The translations under genes were made by a program, and so were the position numbers. A stretch of 46,593 nt of DNA, taken from Gordonia sp. (in: high G+C Gram-positive bacteria) (GTDB lineage: Bacteria; Actinomycetota; Actinomycetes; Mycobacteriales; Mycobacteriaceae). The DNA is taken from positions 1-46,593 of the forward strand of contig NZ_JAAYXO010000164.1 of assembly GCF_012515855.1 (NCBI RefSeq). The letters run 5' to 3'. Positions within the stretch are counted from its first letter, which is position 1; every line of letters begins with the position of its first letter. The notes under the pieces were generated by a model. The model saw nothing but the letters and a program-made list of their open reading frames with translations. It did not search any database and was not told the DNA's origin. Shown piece by piece: positions 42,039 through 46,593 of this stretch.

Positions 42039-42069
42039 GGCGGTCGCGCGAGGTGTCAGGCCGACACGG

Positions 42070-42840
42070 TCAGCTGGGCCAGTACATGCTGTCCGGCGTG
42101 GCGCGCGCGCCGAAGATGGCCTGCCCCACGCGGACGCACGTCGAGCCCTCCTCGATCGCCAGTTCGTAGTCGCCGGACATGCCCATCGACAGGCCGCCGT
42201 CGCCGATCAGGTCCGGGTTCTCCTCGCGCATCCGGTCGCGGAGACCGCGCAGCTTCTGGAAGCAGGGGCGGACGCGCTCGGCGTCGTCGGAGAAGAGGGC
42301 GAGTGTCATCAACCCGCGCACGCGGAGCGACGAGTAGTTCGGCAGCTGCTTCAGCAGTGCGGGGAGCTCCTCCGGGTCGAGGCCGTACTTGCTGTCTTCG
42401 TCGGAGGTGTTGACCTGCACGTAGACGTCCAGCGCGCGGCCTGCGGCCTGCAGTCGACGGTCCAGGGCCTCGGCGACGCGGAGGCTGTCGAGCGCCTGGA
42501 ACTCGGCGGCGAAGGCCGCGACGTCCTTGGCCTTGTTCGTCTGCAGGTGGCCGATCACCGACCACGCGACATCGAGGTCCGCGAGATTGCCGTGCTTGCG
42601 TTTGGCCTCCTGCACCTTGTTCTCGCCGAGCCGACGACACCCGGCGGCCACGGCGTTGATGATGCGCTCCTCGGGCACCGTCTTGCTCACCGGTAGCAGT
42701 TCCACCTCGCTCGGGTCGCGTCCGGCCCGCTGTGCCGCGGCATCGATCCTGGCCTGCACCGCCGCGATGTTGTGCCGGAAGTCGGCGACCTCGACGGCGG
42801 TGGTGTACTCGGGCTGCTTGGCGGAATCGGAGGCGGTCAT
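42070..42840 (-). CDS. yggS: PLP homeostasis protein YggS/PROSC
   Basis: A 256-residue alanine-racemase-fold protein that binds pyridoxal phosphate without known catalysis and keeps free PLP low. The PLP lysine is Lys53 in LLPVSKTVPEE. GENKVQEAKRKHG, WSVIGHLQTNKAKD, VQVNTSDEDSKYGL and LSMGMSGDYELAIEEGST (phosphate-binding region) are family motifs. It is a lone minus-strand gene here, unlike the cell-division cluster where yggS often sits. The nearby PdxK-like kinase makes a vitamin B6 link plausible. Confidence 0.93.
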   Translation of the reverse strand: MTASDSAKQPEYTTAVEVADFRHNIAAVQARIDAAAQRAGRDPSEVELLPVSKTVPEERIINAVAAGCRRLGENKVQEAKRKHGNLADLDVAWSVIGHLQTNKAKDVAAFAAEFQALDSLRVAEALDRRLQAAGRALDVYVQVNTSDEDSKYGLDPEELPALLKQLPNYSSLRVRGLMTLALFSDDAERVRPCFQKLRGLRDRMREENPDLIGDGGLSMGMSGDYELAIEEGSTCVRVGQAIFGARATPDSMYWPS

Positions 42841-42974
42841 GGCTCGATTATCCTCGGCCGGCCAAATCGGGGTCCGTCGGCGTGACTGAACCCGCGGCGG
42901 GGCGTCCCGGACCTGTGTTTCGATGGACCCAGCGCAGGAATCGATGGTCGTCGACCGCCGGGAAGGGGCGTCGC

Positions 42975-43532
42975 ATGGGACTGCTCACGTTCAGCATCAA
43001 CGTCACTCTGGACGGGTGCGTCGACCATCGAGAGGGGATCGCAGACGATGAGACGCACGCCCACTTCACCCGGCTGCTGGACGCGAGCGGCGCGATGCTC
43101 TGGGGCCGGACCACCTACGAGATGATGGAGGACTACTGGCCCGCGGTCGCCCGCGGTGAGGTCGAGGCGCCACCGGCGCTCGTCGGGTGGGCACGCAAGC
43201 TCGACGCCAAGCCGAAGTACGTGGTGTCGACCACGCGTCACGACTACTCGTGGACCAACACCCATCATCTCGGCGGGGATCTGCAGGCGTCGGTTCAGGG
43301 CCTCAAAGACCAGACGCCCCAAGGGGTTCTGATCGGCAGCGGCATGCTGGCGACGGAGCTGGATCGACTGGACCTGATCGACGAGTACCAGTTCCTGATC
43401 CAGCCTCGGATCGTCGGCCACGGCCCCACCCTGTACCAGGGTGGATTGCCCGGCACCCGGCGTCTCGAACTGGTCTCGACGCGACCGCTGAGCAACGGTA
43501 CGGTCGCGATGCACTATCGACGCGCCGCCTGA
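42975..43532 (+). CDS. Dihydrofolate-reductase-like / RibD C-terminal domain protein
   Basis: A 185-residue protein. The start FSINVTLDGCVD, then GAMLWGRTTYEMMEDYWP, YVVSTTRHDYSW, GVLIGSGMLATEL and LIDEYQFLIQPRIVGHGPTL form the DHFR-like/RibD-C pattern. These usually bind NADPH, but the physiological reaction of stand-alone members is not known. ATG 42975 follows a GGGAAGGGG site. It diverges from yggS. Confidence 0.88.
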   Translation: MGLLTFSINVTLDGCVDHREGIADDETHAHFTRLLDASGAMLWGRTTYEMMEDYWPAVARGEVEAPPALVGWARKLDAKPKYVVSTTRHDYSWTNTHHLGGDLQASVQGLKDQTPQGVLIGSGMLATELDRLDLIDEYQFLIQPRIVGHGPTLYQGGLPGTRRLELVSTRPLSNGTVAMHYRRAA

Positions 43533-43574
43533 TGTCGGCGGAATAGTTCGCTCACCTTCGACGCTGTAGGAACC

Positions 43575-44597
43575 GTGAAGAAAATCGGCTTCTTGTCATT
43601 CGGTCACTGGTCCGACACTCCTGGATCGCAAGTCCAGTCGGCGTCGGACGCGCTGCTGCAGTCCATCGATCTGGCCGTCGCGGCCGAGGAGTTGGGCGCC
43701 GACGGCGCGTACTTCCGCGTCCACCACTTCGCCCGCCAACTCGGGACGCCGTTCCCGATGCTGGCGGCGATCGGCGCCAAGACCAGTCGGATCGAGATCG
43801 GCACCGGCGTCATCGACATGCGCTACGAGAATCCCCTGGCGATGGCCGAGCAGGCCGGCGTCGCGGATCTGATTGCCGGTGGTCGTCTGCAGTTGGGCAT
43901 CTCGCGGGGATCGCCCGAGCAGGTGATCGACGGGTACAAGTACTTCGGCTACGTGCCGAAGGAAGGTCAGAGCGATGCGGACATGGCGCGCCAGCACGCC
44001 GGAGTGTTCCTCAAGGTGATCGACGGTGAGGGTTTCGCGCAGCCGAACCCGCGGCCGATGTTCGCGAACCCGCCCGGCCTGCTGCCGATCGAGCCGCAGT
44101 CGCCGGGACTCGGGGAGCGCATCTGGTGGGGTGCGGGCAGTCGTGCCACGGCGGAGTGGACCGCGCGCCAGGGTCTCAACCTGATGAGCTCCACGCTCCT
44201 GACCGAGGACACCGGTGTGCCGTTCCACCAGCTGCAGGCCGAGCAGATCGAGCGGTTCCGTGCCGAGTGGAAGAACCAGGGATTCGAGCGTGAACCTCGA
44301 GTCTCGGTGAGCCGCAGCATTTTTCCGCTCACCACGGAAGAGGACCACGCCTACTTCGGGTTGCGGGGGCAGGCCAGCAAGGACCAGGTCGGTGTCATCG
44401 ACGGTTCCACGGCGCGCTTCGGCCGCACGTACGCCGCCGAGCCGGACAAGCTCATCGAGGAGTTGCGGGAGGACGAGGCGATCGCCGCGGCCGACACCTT
44501 GCTGCTCACGGTGCCCAACCAGTTGGGCGTCGAGTACAACGCGCACGTCATCGAGTCACTGCTGACTCACGTGGCGCCGGAGCTCGGCTGGCGCTGA
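43575..44597 (+). CDS. LLM-class flavin-dependent oxidoreductase
   Basis: A 340-residue luciferase-like monooxygenase (TIM barrel, FMN or F420 cofactor). Family marks are AAEELGADGAYFRVHHFARQ, TSRIEIGTGVIDMRYENPLAMAEQ, GGRLQLGISRGSPEQ and WWGAGSRATAEW. The substrate cannot be named from sequence. GTG 43575 has TAGGA upstream. It may be co-transcribed with the RibD-C-like gene 42 bases upstream. A hairpin overlaps its stop. Confidence 0.9.
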   Translation: MKKIGFLSFGHWSDTPGSQVQSASDALLQSIDLAVAAEELGADGAYFRVHHFARQLGTPFPMLAAIGAKTSRIEIGTGVIDMRYENPLAMAEQAGVADLIAGGRLQLGISRGSPEQVIDGYKYFGYVPKEGQSDADMARQHAGVFLKVIDGEGFAQPNPRPMFANPPGLLPIEPQSPGLGERIWWGAGSRATAEWTARQGLNLMSSTLLTEDTGVPFHQLQAEQIERFRAEWKNQGFEREPRVSVSRSIFPLTTEEDHAYFGLRGQASKDQVGVIDGSTARFGRTYAAEPDKLIEELREDEAIAAADTLLLTVPNQLGVEYNAHVIESLLTHVAPELGWR

Positions 44598-44605
44598 GCT
44601 CCGGC
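44576..44605. terminator. Terminator overlapping the end of the LLM oxidoreductase gene
   Basis: GCCGGAGCTC (44576-44585) pairs with GAGCTCCGGC (44596-44605) over a 10-base loop. It spans the stop codon and lies before the convergent thioesterase's stop, so it may act in both directions. Confidence 0.65.
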
Positions 44606-44622
44606 CCCGCCGACGCGCGTCG

Positions 44623-45588
44623 CTAGATCTCGACCATCCGGTGCTCGCGCGCCGGTCGGCGCGAGCCGCGGATCGCGATCATCTCGCGGGCATGGGCGTC
44701 GAGTGCGACGTCGCCGGGTAGCGTCGGTGTCCACGTCGGGGTGACGTCGGCGTCGCCGTTGGGATCGAGGGCCGCCAGCACGGTCAGGCTGTGGGCCGCG
44801 AGCTGTCGGGAGTCGCGCCCTTCGCGCGGCCAGTACGCATAGACGTGCACGGACACGTGCATGGTCTGACGACCGGTGTGGATCAGACGGGCAGCGATCT
44901 CGACCACCTGGCCGATGCGGATCGGTCGGTAGAAGCGGACACCGCCCATGTACACCGTGACCGCCTCGCCGCCGCACCAGCGTGTGCCGCACAGGTACGC
45001 GGCGTCGTCGATCCAGCCCATCACCCGGCCGCCGTGCGTGTTGCCACCCCAGTTGACGTCGGTGGGCGCGGCGAGGAAGCGGGTGTCGGCTGCGGGGGCG
45101 AGGGTCGGCGCGGAGTAGTCGGCGTCGGCCATCGCCGCGGTGATCTGGTCGCGGACCCGCGTGCGAGCGACCGCGTGTTCGGATCGGGCGATGTCGGCAG
45201 GGTCGGTCGGACGCCACTGACGGACCGGCGTGGGCTTGCCCTCGTCGACCGCGACGAACACCAGCAGGCAGCGGCTGGCCTCGGTGTACATGCCGACGCG
45301 GGGATCGGCCGAGGCGACGGTGCATTCGATGTGCATGCTGGTGCGTCCGGTGTGAATCAGGGTGGCCGTCACCTCGACCAGGTCGCCGGAGTCGATGTCC
45401 CGGCCGAAGCTGATGTTGCCGACGTACGCGGTCACGCTGTAGCCGCCCGACCACATCGCAGCGCAGGCGTAGGCCGCTTTGTCGACCCATTCCAGAATCC
45501 GCCCTCCGCGGACGCCGCCGCCGAGTGTGGCGACGTCGGTCGGGGCTGCCATGAACCGTAGGGTGATCTCGCGGTCGGTCGACTCCAT
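44623..45588 (-). CDS. Double-hotdog acyl-CoA thioesterase
   Basis: A 321-residue protein with two thioesterase (4HBT) repeats. Repeat 1 has AAPTDVATLGGGVRGGRILEW with VDKAAY. Repeat 2 has AAPTDVNWGGNTHGGRVMGW with IDDAAY. Each is followed by a matching YxG.I/VRF strand and LIHTGRxxMH. Repeat 2 keeps the canonical Asn and Asp of the active site. Repeat 1 has lost the Asn position (GVRGG) but keeps the Asp, as in two-domain ACOT-type enzymes with one or two working sites. ATG 45588 follows AAGGAGAAG, part of which lies in a tandem repeat. It sits downstream of a TetR gene on the same strand. Confidence 0.88.
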   Translation of the reverse strand: MESTDREITLRFMAAPTDVATLGGGVRGGRILEWVDKAAYACAAMWSGGYSVTAYVGNISFGRDIDSGDLVEVTATLIHTGRTSMHIECTVASADPRVGMYTEASRCLLVFVAVDEGKPTPVRQWRPTDPADIARSEHAVARTRVRDQITAAMADADYSAPTLAPAADTRFLAAPTDVNWGGNTHGGRVMGWIDDAAYLCGTRWCGGEAVTVYMGGVRFYRPIRIGQVVEIAARLIHTGRQTMHVSVHVYAYWPREGRDSRQLAAHSLTVLAALDPNGDADVTPTWTPTLPGDVALDAHAREMIAIRGSRRPAREHRMVEI

Positions 45589-45595
45589 GCGCTTC

Positions 45596-45631
45596 TCCTT
45601 GCTTGCGGGCTGATCCTTGCTTGCGGGCTGA
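45596..45631. repeat. Perfect 18-bp tandem duplication in the thioesterase leader
   Basis: TCCTTGCTTGCGGGCTGA occurs at 45596-45613 and again at 45614-45631. On the coding (minus) strand each copy ends in AAGGA; the one nearer the start forms the working ribosome site. Confidence 0.9.
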
Positions 45632-45771
45632 GACCCGATTGCGGTTCGGCAATCGTGGAGCACGCAGCAAACGCACAGTGCAGCGGGGGTGAGGTGAGAG
45701 ATTTCGGTGATCGGCCGGTAACGCGGCCGTCACCGGGGTGCTACGCGTCCGGCGGCACGTGTAGCAGGGCG

Positions 45772-46353
45772 TCAGGTGCGGGGGCTCGGGGCGAAGGCCG
45801 CGAGCCAGGTGGCGAGCACCTGCTTCTCCCGATCTGGACGATCGCGCAGTACCGCGCCGATGGCCAGCCCGCGCAACAGGCTCAGCAGACCGTCGAGGAA
45901 GACGACGACCTCCTGCTCGTCGTCGACGTCGCCGACGAACGGAGCGAGCGTCTGCCGCAGTTCGGCGAACAGTCGGTGAGCACCCGGCTGCAGGGCTTCG
46001 CGCAAGGCGGGCTCGGTCCGGGCCGCCATCCAGAGCTGGAGGCCGGCGACAAAGGTCGGACGTCGGGTGATCTCGTGGATCACCTCGACCGCATCGAGCA
46101 TCGACGTCTCCGGGGCGATCGCGCCGCGGATCTCCGCTGACTGATTCTCGGCGATGAAATCCACTGCGGCGACGGCGATCTGAGTCATGGAGCCGAAGTG
46201 GTGGGTCAGCGCGCCGCGGCTGACTCCCGCCGCCGACTGCACTCGCTGCATGGTCATTCCGGCGTACCCGTGCTCCACGAGCACCTCGACGGCGCCGGTC
46301 AGAATCTGCTCGCGGGTACGGATCGCACGCTCTTGACGGGGCTCGTTGCTCAC
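45772..46353 (-). CDS. TetR-family transcriptional regulator
   Basis: A 193-residue regulator. The HTH is RTREQILTGAVEVLVEHGY, then MQRVQSAAGVSRGALTHHFGSM (about 12-57). The C-terminal domain (FVAGLQLWMAARTEPALREAL) fits the TetR_C group often tied to acyl-CoA genes. GTG 46353 is used. It diverges from an AMP-binding ligase gene with clear inverted repeats in the gap, and lies 183 bases upstream of the thioesterase on the same strand. Control of a ligase-thioesterase pair by an acyl-CoA ligand is a reasonable guess. Confidence 0.88.
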   Translation of the reverse strand: MSNEPRQERAIRTREQILTGAVEVLVEHGYAGMTMQRVQSAAGVSRGALTHHFGSMTQIAVAAVDFIAENQSAEIRGAIAPETSMLDAVEVIHEITRRPTFVAGLQLWMAARTEPALREALQPGAHRLFAELRQTLAPFVGDVDDEQEVVVFLDGLLSLLRGLAIGAVLRDRPDREKQVLATWLAAFAPSPRT

Positions 46354-46397
46354 GTCACAATAGTGACAGATGCAAAACAGACCAATTGATCTGTTTT
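46354..46397. promoter_or_regulatory. Operators between tetR and the AMP-binding ligase gene
   Basis: AAAACAGA-N8-TCTGTTTT (46374-46397) is a perfect inverted repeat centred on CAATTG. GTCAC-N4-GTGAC (46354-46367) abuts the tetR start. The first is typical of a TetR operator and lies 29 bases before the ligase ATG. Confidence 0.7.
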
Positions 46398-46426
46398 AAC
46401 GATGACGACCATGATCGAGGAGCACA

Positions 46427-46593
46427 ATGACGCTAGCTGCCACTCTCATCCGCCGGGGCGCGCTGGCGCACGGCGATCGTCCCGCCGTGTACGTCGGTGA
46501 CGACTCGCTGACCTTCCGCGAGGTGAACGATCGGGCCAATCTCATTGCGAGTCGGCTGATCGCCGCCGGAATCGCGAAGGGGACACACGTCGC
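46427..46593 (+). CDS. AMP-binding acyl-CoA ligase, N-terminal part (runs off window)
   Basis: The first 55 codons are visible. The read MTLAATLIRRGALAHGDR, then PAVYVGDDSLTFREVNDRAN and LIASRLIAAGIAKGTHV is the standard start of an ANL-superfamily acyl-CoA synthetase. ATG 46427 follows GAGGAG. The P-loop and later motifs lie beyond the window, so substrate class is unknown. Its promoter region carries TetR-type inverted repeats. Confidence 0.82.
   Translation, partial: MTLAATLIRRGALAHGDRPAVYVGDDSLTFREVNDRANLIASRLIAAGIAKGTHV

Overview
The window is high-GC actinobacterial DNA from a mycolic-acid bacterium of the Mycobacteriales. A Gordonia-like genome fits best, but the genus is inference. 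The main evidence is a single-chain type I fatty acid synthase of about 3,080 residues followed directly by acpS. The neighbouring bcp, DUF3618 and plsB-plsC-WS/DGAT blocks also match gene orders known from Mycobacterium. Other pointers are an LprG-family lipoprotein, an LdtMt2-like L,D-transpeptidase, a DUF222/HNH (13E12-type) protein and many GTG starts.

Layout. 1-8.3 kb: the cut start of an OpgC-like membrane acyltransferase, a FadD15-like acyl-CoA ligase, a DEAD-box RNA helicase, a TetR regulator divergent from an export-type membrane gene broken by an in-frame TAG, a HIT-Sir2 pair, and a lipoprotein-DUF4189 pair. 8.3-18.4 kb: the fas-acpS operon behind a 22-bp perfect palindrome. 18.4-22.5 kb: TetR, Bcp, a DUF3618 protein, tRNA-Lys(CTT), a DUF222-HNH protein, then about 680 bp without a credible gene but full of a repeated octamer (GACACGCC). 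22.5-29.7 kb: TetR divergent from a carotenoid oxygenase, LysR divergent from a type II NADH dehydrogenase, an L,D-transpeptidase, and an acyl-CoA dehydrogenase. 29.7-34.5 kb, minus strand: three genes joined by 4-base stop/start overlaps, encoding a secreted M19-like amidohydrolase, a GPH-type transporter and a PLP-dependent lyase/decarboxylase. 34.6-40.8 kb, plus strand: a glycerolipid operon (plsB, HAD-plsC fusion, WS/DGAT), again joined by GTGA overlaps, followed by a PdxK-like kinase. 40.8-46.6 kb: small metabolic genes (VOC protein, six-helix membrane protein, YggS, RibD-C-like reductase, LLM flavin oxidoreductase, double-hotdog thioesterase), then TetR divergent from the cut start of an AMP-binding ligase.

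Lipid metabolism dominates. FAS makes acyl-CoAs, AcpS activates its ACP domain, FadD enzymes activate free acids, the acyl-CoA dehydrogenase begins their oxidation, and PlsB, PlsC and WS/DGAT move acyl chains toward phospholipid and storage lipid. The least explained elements are the GACACGCC array at 21.6-22.5 kb and the hydrolase-transporter-PLP enzyme operon. Most other genes are ordinary actinobacterial housekeeping or accessory genes.
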